Below, piece after piece: positions 1 to 8,779 of a stretch of DNA of 38,647 nt. Position 1 is the first letter of the stretch, and each line of letters begins with the position of its first letter. Source of the DNA: Chloroflexota bacterium (lineage in GTDB: Bacteria > Chloroflexota > Anaerolineae > Anaerolineales > Villigracilaceae); assembly GCA_016234555.1 (NCBI GenBank), contig JACRBJ010000019.1, forward strand, positions 1-38,647. The letters run 5' to 3'. Below the pieces are notes generated by a model. That model did not search any database, had not been told where the DNA came from, and was given only the letters and a program-made list of their open reading frames with translations. Both the position numbers and the translations under genes were made by a program.

Positions 1-792
1 CCCGTCTCGACAACCTGGAGCATCTGTTCAAAAGTCTTTCGCTGAACGCCTGTTGACCGCTTGAATTCTTCATCTTTGAGCACTTGTACGGTTTCGTATC
101 TCATGTGCCTATTATGGCACACTTATGCAAGAGGTCTATTCCATGATCCATTCTTTACATCTTCGATATCATCGACTGCCTCCCCATTGTGGACTCATAC
201 TACCAGTGTTCAGATAGCTTCTAATTTTGTAACCATTCGCATTAGCCCACGCATACCCTGTATCCTCAAGCAGACTATTGCCACAGTTTAGAAATCTGAA
301 AGGTTTTACGACGGTTTTTGAGGGGCTAAACAACTGTTATTCATTGCTATAAAAGTCAATTTTGACGAGATTTTGTCGCACAAGAGCAGTTATATTAAGT
401 TATTTTCATCGTGTAGAGAACGAAGAATCCCCGAAGCCGATGCCTCAATTATGACACATCCTGACGTAATGCATCAATGAGTCCTTGACTTTCCCCAAGT
501 ATTATCAGGTAACTTTCAGCGTTTTATCTGGCCCGATTAGGGAAGCGGTAGGCAGGAGTAATCTCTGGAGGATTTGAGGGCGAAATTAAGGCGATGAATA
601 CACGTAGACATTCGATAATGCATTAATCACCAAATAAATGAAATTTGCAGGGTGCTTGGCTGTAGATGATACAATCTCAAAAATTTTGAGAATCATATCC
701 AATAGCGTAGGCTTTGCTGCCCCATTTTCTCAAAATTCATGGTTGGTCTAGTTTTTACTCGCTGCGCTAATTTTATGATAGGAAGCGTCTTC
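1..792. other. Left-edge region without a convincing gene
   Basis: No reading frame here looks like a real protein. A frame open from base 3 to the TGA at 54-56 could be the last 17 codons of a gene that enters from the left, but it is too short to identify. The 76-codon frame at 61-291 has an unnatural composition and no ribosome site. Small inverted repeats are visible: TGTGCC/GGCACA at 103-120 and CTCAAAA-A-TTTTGAG near 675-689. The stretch may be decayed DNA plus the leader of the ClC gene. Confidence 0.4.
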
Positions 793-2409
793 ATGCACGA
801 CGATGGTAAAACCAAGAAAATTCAAGATGCTACGGCATCCCAAAAAGAAATCCTTTCTGAAATACAGGAAGATCTTAACATCAGAGAACAACGACGGCGG
901 ATGTTCCCACGCGCGGCGCTCGTAGGATTATGCGCAGGCTTGGTCGCTTCATTTTTTCGGATTGCGCTTGCCGGAGCAGACGCTTTTCGTAACGGATTAA
1001 TTGAGTGGTCGCATCAATATCCATTCTGGGGGTGGGTTTTTCCCGTGTTCTTTGGTATGGCAGGGGCATCGTTATCGGTCATGTTGGTGCGGCGTTTTGC
1101 GCCAGAAGCAAGTGGAAGTGGCATACCCCATCTTGAAGCGGTCTTGCATCGCCTGAGGGTATTGGATTGGAAGCGCGTACTACCTGTAAAATTTATTGCT
1201 GGAACTTTGGCACTTGGCGGCGGACTGGCACTTGGACGTGAAGGTCCCACTGTGCAAATGGGAGGAGCGGTTGGCGATGCAATTTCCAAGTGGCTCAAAG
1301 TACCGCCTCGCGAACGGCGGACATTGATTGCGGCAGGGGCGGGCGCAGGACTTGCGGCGGCATTTAACGCGCCCTTATCTGGTGTGATATTTGTTCTCGA
1401 AGAGATCCAGCGTGACTTTCACCCGTTTGTATTTGGGGCAGCTTTCCTGGCAGCAGCAATTGCTGACATCGTTTCACGTGTTCTTTCAGGAGCATTTCCT
1501 GTTTTCTCCATTCCTGATTATCCAACACCTCCGACTGCATCCCTGCCAATTTTTGCTTTGTTGGGTATTTTCGCAGGTTTGCTGGGAGTTGTTTTCAATC
1601 GAAGCCTGCTTGGCACAATGAACTTATTTACTCGTGTAAAGGGACGATGGAGTTTGGTAGTTGTGGCAGGTGTTGGCGCGTTAGTTGGCTTGGCTGGCTG
1701 GTTTTCGCCCATGATTGTCGGAGGAGGGCACTCGCTTGCAGAAACTGCTCTCGCAGGGAATCTTATCCTGTGGGTAATCCCAATCTTTTTTGTAATTCGA
1801 TTCCTGATGACCATTGCCAGCTATGGAACCGGCGCTGCAGGCGGTATTTTCGCTCCTTTGCTTGCGCTGGGCGCTCTGCTTGGACTCGCCCTCGGTCAAA
1901 TCGCAAATCGGATCGCCCCAGGCATAGTGCCGCAACCGGCAGTCTTTGCTGTTGTTGGTATGGCTGCCTACTTTACCGCCATTGTGCGCGCGCCCCTTAC
2001 GGGAATTGTCCTCATCGTGGAAATGACGGGTAATTATCAACAAATGCTGCCATTATTGGTCGCTTGTTTTTGTGCTTATGCAGTTGCGGAATTATTGAAA
2101 GATCTGCCCATTTACGAAGCATTACTCGAACGCGATCTGTTCCGCGATGGCTCTCATATCAAATTGAAAGAACCAATGGTCATGGATTTCCTGATTGAAC
2201 AGGGAGCGCCTTTTGTTGGACGGGAAGTACGCCTTCTGGGATTACCGCCCGGGTGTGTCCTTGTGCGTTGCACGGAAGGCGCCCGGGTATTCGTTCCAAC
2301 CGCCACGACTACTATTGAAGCTCACATGAAGATCACCGTGGTCATCGCCCCCGAGGCAGCTCACGGTTTAACGAACTTGCGAAATGGATGTAAAGGCAAA
2401 AAGACGTGA
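793..2409 (+). CDS. ClC-family chloride/proton antiporter with TrkA-C-like tail
   Basis: Integral membrane protein of the ClC family, expected to exchange Cl- for H+ across the cytoplasmic membrane. The selectivity-filter motifs are in order: GSGIP at residues 108-112, GREGP at 148-152 with the gating Glu150, and GIFAP at about 351-355. A Glu pair at 203-204 sits where the proton glutamate of E. coli ClC-ec1 lies, so coupled antiport is more likely than a passive channel (inference). The last ~70 residues resemble a TrkA-C/RCK-type regulatory domain. The start at 793 has AGGAAG seven bases upstream; in-frame ATGs at 739 and 775 lack such a site. The protein is 538 residues. It opens a block of ion-transport genes. 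Confidence 0.9.
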   Translation: MHDDGKTKKIQDATASQKEILSEIQEDLNIREQRRRMFPRAALVGLCAGLVASFFRIALAGADAFRNGLIEWSHQYPFWGWVFPVFFGMAGASLSVMLVRRFAPEASGSGIPHLEAVLHRLRVLDWKRVLPVKFIAGTLALGGGLALGREGPTVQMGGAVGDAISKWLKVPPRERRTLIAAGAGAGLAAAFNAPLSGVIFVLEEIQRDFHPFVFGAAFLAAAIADIVSRVLSGAFPVFSIPDYPTPPTASLPIFALLGIFAGLLGVVFNRSLLGTMNLFTRVKGRWSLVVVAGVGALVGLAGWFSPMIVGGGHSLAETALAGNLILWVIPIFFVIRFLMTIASYGTGAAGGIFAPLLALGALLGLALGQIANRIAPGIVPQPAVFAVVGMAAYFTAIVRAPLTGIVLIVEMTGNYQQMLPLLVACFCAYAVAELLKDLPIYEALLERDLFRDGSHIKLKEPMVMDFLIEQGAPFVGREVRLLGLPPGCVLVRCTEGARVFVPTATTTIEAHMKITVVIAPEAAHGLTNLRNGCKGKKT

Positions 2410-2517
2410 AAATAAAATACATCACAAGCCAGGGTCGGGAAACCATCATGCCCTGTATTGTCGCGGATTATTTTTCAAGTCGATCCCTTCTGAGCAAGTA
2501 TTCCTGAGGACTTTTGT

Positions 2518-2546
2518 TTGACTTTTCTAATTTCATCTGCTAATAT
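2518..2546 (+). promoter_or_regulatory. Sigma-70-type promoter of the lacI-family gene
   Basis: A -35 box TTGACT (2518-2523) and a -10 box TAATAT (2541-2546) are separated by exactly 17 bases. Transcription would start near 2553, inside the palindromic operator at 2550-2563, giving a leader of only about 20 bases. Confidence 0.75.
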
Positions 2547-2549
2547 TAT

Positions 2550-2563
2550 CCAAAACGTTTTGG
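2550..2563. promoter_or_regulatory. LacI-family operator, copy 1
   Basis: Perfect 14-base palindrome CCAAAACGTTTTGG with the central CG typical of LacI/GalR operators. It covers the predicted transcription start and lies eight bases ahead of the regulator's own ATG, so autorepression is likely. An identical copy stands before the next gene at 3630-3643. Confidence 0.85.
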
Positions 2564-2571
2564 AAAATATT

Positions 2572-3582
2572 ATGCCGACCATTAAAGATGTTGCAAAAGC
2601 GCTAAATTTATCGATTACCACCGTTTCACGGGCATTGGATGGGTACGATGATGTTGCCGACGATACCCGCGAACTGGTCATTAAGACTGCGCACAAGATG
2701 GGGTATACCCCCAACCGTGCTGCCCGCCAGTTGCGCCGCCAACAAACGGATACGATCGGATATATCCTGCCTACTGAAAAGCCCCAATTTGCCGACCCAT
2801 TTTATTCTGAGTTTATTGCCGGTTTGGGTGACACGGCTGCGGCGAACAATTTTGACCTGATCGTTTCTGCCGCTCCACCGGACAGCCCCTCTGAGAGGGC
2901 TTTGTACGAACGCTGGGTGCAAGGTCACAAGGTGGATGGCGTCATTATAAATCGCACACGATTACAGGATTGGCGTGTTCAATATTTGACAGAACGAAAA
3001 ACCCCGTTTGTTTCGCTGGAGCGTTCCCAACTTCCTGTGGAATTTATTGGCGTGGAAACTGAGACAAACCAGGGCATGATTGAACTGATCGCCCACCTTG
3101 CCAACCAGGGTCACAGCCGAATTGCTTATATCGGGGCGTCGCCAGACCTCAAGATCGAGTATGACCGCCACCAGGGTTATCAGGTTGGGTTGCAGGAAGC
3201 CAAAATAACTTCGAATCCCGCCCTCATAATCCGCGCGAACCTGACCCCAGAAGGAGGGTATCAGGCTGCCAGACAATTGTTGGCGCTGGCAAACGCGCCC
3301 ACGGCGATTGTCTGTGTAAATGACCTGACTGCCATCGGCGCGATGCACGCGGCGCATGAAAGCGGACTCAAGGTGGGGCGCGACATTGCCATTGCCGGTT
3401 TTGATGGGATTGCCGACTCGGCGCATACTCAACCGCCGCTGACCACACTGGACCAGCCGGTTTATGACATTGCCAGCCGTCTTGTGACCATGCTGTTGTC
3501 TCTTATCAAAGGTGATTTTCTGGCTGAACGGCAGGTCAAGATTCAGCCAAAATTTCTGATTCGCCCTTCGACAGGCGGCTAA
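2572..3582 (+). CDS. LacI/GalR-family transcriptional regulator
   Basis: Typical LacI-type repressor of 336 residues. The N-terminus (TIKDVAKALNLSITTVSRAL) is the family's helix-turn-helix, followed by the hinge helix ending in NRAARQLRR. The remainder is a periplasmic-binding-protein-like effector domain (about residues 60-336), so a small molecule, probably a sugar or related metabolite, should control DNA binding. I chose ATG 2572 because family members begin with this sequence; an upstream in-frame start at 2518 would lie in the promoter. Two identical palindromes, one before this gene and one before the downstream membrane-protein gene, suggest that it controls both. The effector cannot be told from the sequence. 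Confidence 0.92.
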   Translation: MPTIKDVAKALNLSITTVSRALDGYDDVADDTRELVIKTAHKMGYTPNRAARQLRRQQTDTIGYILPTEKPQFADPFYSEFIAGLGDTAAANNFDLIVSAAPPDSPSERALYERWVQGHKVDGVIINRTRLQDWRVQYLTERKTPFVSLERSQLPVEFIGVETETNQGMIELIAHLANQGHSRIAYIGASPDLKIEYDRHQGYQVGLQEAKITSNPALIIRANLTPEGGYQAARQLLALANAPTAIVCVNDLTAIGAMHAAHESGLKVGRDIAIAGFDGIADSAHTQPPLTTLDQPVYDIASRLVTMLLSLIKGDFLAERQVKIQPKFLIRPSTGG

Positions 3583-3629
3583 AACAATAGAATCCGGCAA
3601 ACAAGATTCCCTCTTTTTTTAAGTTCTTA

Positions 3630-3643
3630 CCAAAACGTTTTGG
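3630..3643. promoter_or_regulatory. LacI-family operator, copy 2
   Basis: Second perfect CCAAAACGTTTTGG palindrome, identical to 2550-2563. It ends six bases before the ATG at 3650, covering the ribosome-binding region and probably the transcription start. No clear -35/-10 pair is visible just upstream, so the site may act on a weak promoter or as a roadblock to readthrough from the regulator gene. Confidence 0.8.
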
Positions 3644-3649
3644 AAACTC

Positions 3650-4225
3650 ATGGAAACACTTTTTCAAACATACCCTATTGCATTACCCGTTTTTATCTTT
3701 TTCGCCCGCATCCTGGATGTGACACTCGGTACCGTGCGCATTATTTCACTCTCACGCGGTTGGAAGCGGCTCGCGCCCCTGCTGGGATTTGTCGAAGTTT
3801 TTATCTGGGTTGTCGCCATCAGCCAGTTGGTGCGTAACCTGACGCATTTTTCCAGTTATCTCGCTTATGCCGCCGGGTTCGCAGCGGGAAATTATATTGG
3901 TATGTGGATCGAGGAAAAATTAGCGCTTGGCACACTCAGCGTGCGAATCTTTGCCGTCTTTGAAGGGGATGAACTTTCAAAACGATTGGCGGATGCTGGA
4001 TTCGGCGTAACTGTTCTGGATGGGCATGGATCGGGAGGTCCGGTCAAGGTCTTGTTTACCACCATCCATCGCCGCGAACTGGAACAAGTTGAGAAAATCA
4101 TCCATGAACTCAACCCGAAGATGTTTTACTCGGTTGAAGAAGTCCGCGCTTCCAGAGACGGTGTCTTTCACCCAGGACGGCGCCAACAATTAATGAAAAA
4201 ATTTGATTTGATCAAGAAAAAGTAA
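3650..4225 (+). CDS. DUF5698/DUF2179 (UPF0316-type) membrane protein
   Basis: A 191-residue protein of the UPF0316 type. The N-terminal half has three hydrophobic segments and the family signature around FARILDVTLGTVRII, followed by a conserved stretch ending near GNYIGMWIEEKLALG (DUF5698). The C-terminal half (about residues 95-180) is a soluble DUF2179 domain, a fold also found at the ends of other membrane proteins and of unknown ligand. Function is unknown. It lies immediately behind a LacI operator and nine bases before asnB, which suggests one transcript under the regulator's control. The C-terminus is Lys-rich. Confidence 0.82.
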   Translation: METLFQTYPIALPVFIFFARILDVTLGTVRIISLSRGWKRLAPLLGFVEVFIWVVAISQLVRNLTHFSSYLAYAAGFAAGNYIGMWIEEKLALGTLSVRIFAVFEGDELSKRLADAGFGVTVLDGHGSGGPVKVLFTTIHRRELEQVEKIIHELNPKMFYSVEEVRASRDGVFHPGRRQQLMKKFDLIKKK

Positions 4226-4234
4226 GGAGAGATT

Positions 4235-5743
4235 ATGTGTGGATTCTGCGGGTCGACCCCGAGCAACGATACAACTTTTGTGGAGCAGGCTGTGCGCAAA
4301 TTACGCCACCGTGGTCCGGATGAACAGGGTGTCACGCAAACGCCGCTGGGTGCGATGGGGCATGCCCGACTCTCGATCGTAGATGTAGCTGCCAGCCATC
4401 AGCCGATGACGGACGGTCAACACTGGATCGTGTTCAACGGCGAAATTTACAATTTCCAATCCCTGCGCAGCCAGCTTTCCGGACCCTGGCTTACCCAGGG
4501 AGATACGGAAGTGGTCATGCGCCTGATCATGGAACACGGCATGGAAGCCATTGATGCGCTCGATGGCATGTTCGCCTTCGTGTTTTTCGGCGACGAAGTA
4601 TTACTGGCGCGTGATGCCATTGGCATCAAACCGCTTTATTATATAAAAAACGATGCGGGCATGTTCTTTGCGTCTGAGATCAAGGCGCTGCTCGACATGC
4701 AGGGGGATGTCTGTGAATTCCCCGCTGGACATTGGTGGAGCGCCGCGCGCGGTTTTGTGCGTTATTTTCATATTGACGATTTGCAGTGGAACACATCCCT
4801 GCCATCCAACCTGCCCGAAACCGAATATGATGATTTGATCCGTTCCACCCTGCGTCGCGCCGTTCAAAAAAGGCTGATCGCCGACCCCGGCATTCCCGTG
4901 GGGGTCAGTCTTTCCGGTGGACTGGACAGCAGTCTGATCACTGCGCTGGCGCGTGAAGGACGCGATGTGCTCGACACCTTTGTGGTTGGCATGGAGGACA
5001 GCGAGGATGTTGCCCGCTCGCAGGAAGTCGCGGATGCGCTTGGCACGCGCCATCACGTTTACGTCTATGACTTCCAGGAAATGCTGGATGTGCTGCCCCA
5101 GGTCATCTACCACCTTGAGTCGTTCGATGCGGCGCTGGTGCGCAGCGCCATTCCAAATTATTTTCTGGCACGCCTTGCGTCGCAGCATGTCAAGGTAATG
5201 CTTACCGGCGAAGGCGCTGATGAAATTTTTGGAGGCTACGAGTACTTGAGCGGCGTGACGGATCCCCAACAGTTCCAGCGTGAACTGTGGACGATCACCA
5301 CCAATTTACACAACACCAATCTGCAACGGACAGACAGAATGACGATGGCGCACAGTATCGAGGGAAGAGTCCCATTTCTTGACAAGGAAATGATCCGCCT
5401 CGCGTTGAGCCTGCCACCCGAATTAAAGTTCCACGTTGGAGGCGGAACTGAAAAAACGCTTCTGCGCCGCGCCTTTGCCGGTTTCCTGCCCAATGGAATT
5501 CTCCAACGCCCCAAGCAGAAATTCTCCCACGGCACAGGCTCGCGTGATCTGCTGGCACATTATGCCAACGACCAGATTTCAGACAAGGATTTCGCCGAAG
5601 CACAGCAGCAATATCCGCAAGCTGCCCTGCGCTCAAAAGAGGAATTGTTCTACTACCGAATTTTCCACGAGCAGTTTGGCGAACGCATTCCATCTCAAAC
5701 CGTGGGACGTACGCGCTCAGTGGCAACAGGCGAGTTGAATTAG
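4235..5743 (+). CDS. asnB: Asparagine synthetase (glutamine-hydrolysing)
   Basis: Makes asparagine from aspartate, ATP and glutamine. Cys2 after the initiator Met is the glutaminase nucleophile (MCGFCG), and the class II amidotransferase domain (to about residue 180) keeps the FNGEIYN motif. The synthetase domain has the PPi-loop LSGGLDSS at residues 226-233, the aspartate-adenylating site, and GEGADEIFGGYEY further on. The protein is 502 residues, somewhat shorter than E. coli AsnB, with the C-terminal region trimmed. The start has AAGGAGAG just upstream. Nine bases separate it from the DUF5698 gene, so the two are probably cotranscribed. Confidence 0.93.
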   Translation: MCGFCGSTPSNDTTFVEQAVRKLRHRGPDEQGVTQTPLGAMGHARLSIVDVAASHQPMTDGQHWIVFNGEIYNFQSLRSQLSGPWLTQGDTEVVMRLIMEHGMEAIDALDGMFAFVFFGDEVLLARDAIGIKPLYYIKNDAGMFFASEIKALLDMQGDVCEFPAGHWWSAARGFVRYFHIDDLQWNTSLPSNLPETEYDDLIRSTLRRAVQKRLIADPGIPVGVSLSGGLDSSLITALAREGRDVLDTFVVGMEDSEDVARSQEVADALGTRHHVYVYDFQEMLDVLPQVIYHLESFDAALVRSAIPNYFLARLASQHVKVMLTGEGADEIFGGYEYLSGVTDPQQFQRELWTITTNLHNTNLQRTDRMTMAHSIEGRVPFLDKEMIRLALSLPPELKFHVGGGTEKTLLRRAFAGFLPNGILQRPKQKFSHGTGSRDLLAHYANDQISDKDFAEAQQQYPQAALRSKEELFYYRIFHEQFGERIPSQTVGRTRSVATGELN

Positions 5744-5813
5744 AGAATTTGGCGAACATTAAAGCAAAGATACTTTCAGTAAAAAAACATGCTTTCTGAA
5801 TCGGAGAAAAAAT

Positions 5814-6818
5814 ATGATCTGGATCGAGTTCATCATCTGTGCCGCATTGATTAGCTGGGCGGGTTCCCTGCTCTCGAAGTATGGTGACGTAATTGCTGAG
5901 AAAACAGGGTTGGGACGCGCCTGGATTGGGGCGATTCTGATTGCTGGCGTTACTTCCCTGCCCGAATTGGCCTCAGGTGTCTCAGCGGTGGCTTGGCTGA
6001 ATGCGCCAAACCTTGCCGCAGGGTCTGTCCTAGGAAGTTGTCTTTTCAATCTGGCACTCATCGCCTTGATCGACCTGGCTTATCAACCGGGAAGAGTACT
6101 TGCCAAAGCCCAGGATGTTCATATTCTTTCGGCTGGCTTGGGTGTATTGATGCTTGGCATGGTGGTGATGGGAGTGCTCATCGGTCCAGCCCTAAATGGA
6201 TTCGGCGGTCTGGGAGTTAGCATCTTGAGCATTGCCATTTTTTTGCTTTATATCCTTGGCGGAAAAATGATTGCCGGGCTTGAAAAAGAGCGTACTGTCG
6301 AAGTTCTTGAAAAGGAAGCTGTTGAAGGCAATTACGCCAAAATTTCAGCACGGAAAGCGTACATTGTATTCATTCTGAACAGTATAGCTGTAGTTGCCCT
6401 GGGAATCTGGCTTGCATCCATCGGGGACCGCCTCGCGACGACCACCGGGCTTTCACGTAGTTTTGTAGGCAATCTGTTCCTGGCGCTGACCACCTCCCTG
6501 CCTGAGATTGCTGCCAGCCTCGCCGCCATTCGTCTTGGCGCAATTGACCTCGCAATCGGCAACGTGCTTGGAAGCAACCTGTTCAATATAGCCCTGTTTT
6601 TTGCCTTTGACCTCGCCGATGGACGCACCAATTTTTGGGCATCGCTAACCAATGCAAATGCGTTTGCGGCTGTGATGGCCATGATGATGACTGGTGTCGT
6701 TATCATCAGCCTGATGTACCGTGCCTCACCCAGGACCCCATACCGCATCTCCTGGGATGGGTTTGCGCTGACTGGGATGTATCTTGGTTCAATGGCATTG
6801 TTGTATCTGCTAGGTTGA
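5814..6818 (+). CDS. Calcium/sodium antiporter (CaCA superfamily)
   Basis: Membrane exchanger of 334 residues with about ten transmembrane segments and the duplicated alpha repeats that define the CaCA superfamily. Repeat 1 carries GVTSLPELASG and GSVLGSCLFN; repeat 2 carries LTTSLPEIAASL and GNVLGSNLFN. The Glu in each SLPE motif binds the cation. A hydrophilic loop (about residues 155-180) separates the halves, as in YrbG-like proteins. It probably extrudes Ca2+ against Na+ or H+; the coupling ion cannot be decided from sequence. A CBS-pair gene follows 67 bases downstream. Confidence 0.9.
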   Translation: MIWIEFIICAALISWAGSLLSKYGDVIAEKTGLGRAWIGAILIAGVTSLPELASGVSAVAWLNAPNLAAGSVLGSCLFNLALIALIDLAYQPGRVLAKAQDVHILSAGLGVLMLGMVVMGVLIGPALNGFGGLGVSILSIAIFLLYILGGKMIAGLEKERTVEVLEKEAVEGNYAKISARKAYIVFILNSIAVVALGIWLASIGDRLATTTGLSRSFVGNLFLALTTSLPEIAASLAAIRLGAIDLAIGNVLGSNLFNIALFFAFDLADGRTNFWASLTNANAFAAVMAMMMTGVVIISLMYRASPRTPYRISWDGFALTGMYLGSMALLYLLG

Positions 6819-6885
6819 TCAACCGCCTGACAGACATGTCAGGGCTGTGTTGTTAAATCTCCAGTGCTATAGATAGGAAAGAAAA

Positions 6886-7353
6886 ATGCAAGTCAAAGAT
6901 TGTATGAAACGAAACGTCTTTTTCATTACAGCCGAAACAACCATTGCCGAAGCGGCGCGCCTGATGGTGGAGAAACATATTGGCGGTCTGCCAGTTGTGG
7001 ATTCCAGAGGTCAACTACTGGTGGGCTTCCTCCCCTTGCGCAGCCTGCTTATGACCGTCATGCCAGATTTTGTTCACCTCGTGGAAGACTTTGATTTTGT
7101 CGCAAATTTTGGCGCGGCCGAGTTACGCAAACCGGGCGGGGAATTACTCGCCCGCCCGGTCAGCGAAATCATGCTTGCCCCCGAAACGGTGGAGGAGACG
7201 AGTGGGCTGATGCGTGCTTTCGCCCTGCTTCATCAGCACCAACTCCATGATCTACCTGTTGTGGATGCGCAAGGCAAACTGGTGGGCATTGCCTCGCGCG
7301 TGGATGTGGGTACGGCATTTCTCTCAAACTGGAACGTGACCCAAGGTGGCTGA
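6886..7353 (+). CDS. CBS-domain pair protein
   Basis: Soluble protein of 155 residues made of two CBS motifs and little else. The first spans about residues 5-60 (VKDCMKRNVFFITAETTI, then GGLPVVDSRGQLLVGFL). The second spans about 95-150 (VSEIMLAPETVEETS, then HDLPVVDAQGKLVGIASR). CBS pairs usually sense adenosine nucleotides or ionic strength and control transporters or enzymes. It lies between two transporter genes and its stop codon is followed at once by the next gene's start, so a regulatory role toward the downstream permease is a reasonable inference. Confidence 0.88.
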   Translation: MQVKDCMKRNVFFITAETTIAEAARLMVEKHIGGLPVVDSRGQLLVGFLPLRSLLMTVMPDFVHLVEDFDFVANFGAAELRKPGGELLARPVSEIMLAPETVEETSGLMRAFALLHQHQLHDLPVVDAQGKLVGIASRVDVGTAFLSNWNVTQGG

Positions 7354-7354
7354 C

Positions 7355-8644
7355 ATGCTGACAGGAATCATAGCGTTCATCATTTTTGCTGGGACACTCT
7401 ATCTTGTTTTTTCCGAAAAACTCAACCGCACCATTGCCTCCGTTGCCGGGGCAGTTGCAATGGTGGCAGTAGGAATGATCCTGGGCTTCTACACCGAAGA
7501 ACAAGCCGTTGCCGCAGTGGATGTGGAAACCATCGGTCTGTTGATGGGCATGATGGTCCTTGTGGCATTACTTGAACCGACTGGTTTTTTTCAATACCTG
7601 GCAGTGCAGGCAGCACGTTTTTCCAAGGGAAAACCCCTGCGCCTGCTGATTTTGCTCGGCTCAGTCACTACCATCCTCTCCATGTTTCTCGATAACGTCA
7701 CGACAGTGATCTTGATTGCCCCAGTTACCATTCTTATTTGCGAGATTCTCGGCATCAACCCGGGGCCTTTCCTGATTTCAGAAGCCCTGCTCTCCAATAC
7801 CGGCGGCATTGCAACACTGATCGGGGATCCGCCCAACGTGTTGATTGCTTCCGCCTCCGGGCTGGTATTCAACGATTTTCTAACCCACTCCCTGCCGGTT
7901 GTACTGGTGGTCTGGTTTGCAGCACTGTTTTTATTGCGCTATCTCTTTCGACATGAGCTTGCAGAAACTCCTTCCGATCCAGATGCCATTCAGAGCCTTA
8001 ACCCTGCTGAGGCACTCGAAGATTGGAAGACAGCTCGTAAAATTTTGATGGTGTTGGGTGCTACCATCCTCTTGTTTTTTTGGGAAAAGCTACTAGGCAT
8101 CAGCCCCGCTTTTATTGCTTTGAGCGCTGCAACGGTGACCCTGGTTTGGATTCGTCCGGATATTCGCAAAACACTTGAGCGCATTGAATGGAGTGTGCTG
8201 GTCTTTTTTACCGCCCTGTTCGTAATGGTCGGTGGACTGGAAGCGGCAGGGGTGCTCCATGCCATCACATCTTCCATCCTGAGCATCAGTGACATCAACC
8301 CTCTGGGGCTGGCTGTAGGGTTACTCTGGTTGGTGGCCGCACTCTCAGCGGTGGTTGATAACGTCCCGATTACCATTGCTTTTATCCCGATTATTCAAGG
8401 ACTCGGAACCAGTGGCATGAATATCGCCCCTCTTTGGTGGGCGCTGGCCTTTGGCGCGGGGCTGGGCGGCAACGGCACCATCATCGGTTCCACCGCCAAC
8501 ATCGTCATTGCCTCCTTGTCTGAACGTACCCGCTCTCCGATCACACCAGCGCTGTGGAATAAACGCGGATTGCCAGTGATGTTGGCTACGCTGATTGTCA
8601 CCACGATTCTGTTCATAATTGCCTACCCTTTCTATCAGCGATAG
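7355..8644 (+). CDS. ArsB/NhaD-type (ion transporter superfamily) permease
   Basis: Polytopic membrane protein of about 429 residues with 11-12 hydrophobic segments. The duplicated motifs are those of the ArsB/NhaD/CitM superfamily: LDNVTTVILIAPVTI followed by GGIATLIGDPPNVLIAS in the first half, and VVDNVPITIAFIPII followed by GGNGTIIGSTANIVIAS in the second. Family members export arsenite, exchange Na+/H+ or carry carboxylates; the setting among CaCA and NhaA genes favours Na+/H+ exchange, but the substrate is unproven. I chose ATG 7355, preceded by AAGGTGG with five bases of spacing; the GTG at 7346 lies within that site. Translation is probably coupled to the CBS gene. Confidence 0.85.
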   Translation: MLTGIIAFIIFAGTLYLVFSEKLNRTIASVAGAVAMVAVGMILGFYTEEQAVAAVDVETIGLLMGMMVLVALLEPTGFFQYLAVQAARFSKGKPLRLLILLGSVTTILSMFLDNVTTVILIAPVTILICEILGINPGPFLISEALLSNTGGIATLIGDPPNVLIASASGLVFNDFLTHSLPVVLVVWFAALFLLRYLFRHELAETPSDPDAIQSLNPAEALEDWKTARKILMVLGATILLFFWEKLLGISPAFIALSAATVTLVWIRPDIRKTLERIEWSVLVFFTALFVMVGGLEAAGVLHAITSSILSISDINPLGLAVGLLWLVAALSAVVDNVPITIAFIPIIQGLGTSGMNIAPLWWALAFGAGLGGNGTIIGSTANIVIASLSERTRSPITPALWNKRGLPVMLATLIVTTILFIIAYPFYQR

Positions 8645-8779
8645 ATGGGCAGAGAGGAGGAAAGTACGCAGACATTCAATACTAGGCTTGGATTTTCTTG
8701 CGGTACCCTCTCCAAATATCATTCTTGTTCAGCCTGTATTGGTTCGAAGTAATACATAAAACTTTATTGAGAGAAATTA

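Noticed and set aside
61..291. 76-codon frame at the left edge
   Set aside because: Unnatural composition rich in Ser, Thr, Cys and His, no ribosome site, no recognisable family.
645..675. Promoter TTGCAG/TACAAT for the ClC gene
   Set aside because: The spacer is 19 bases and the -35 match is poor; not reported as a feature.
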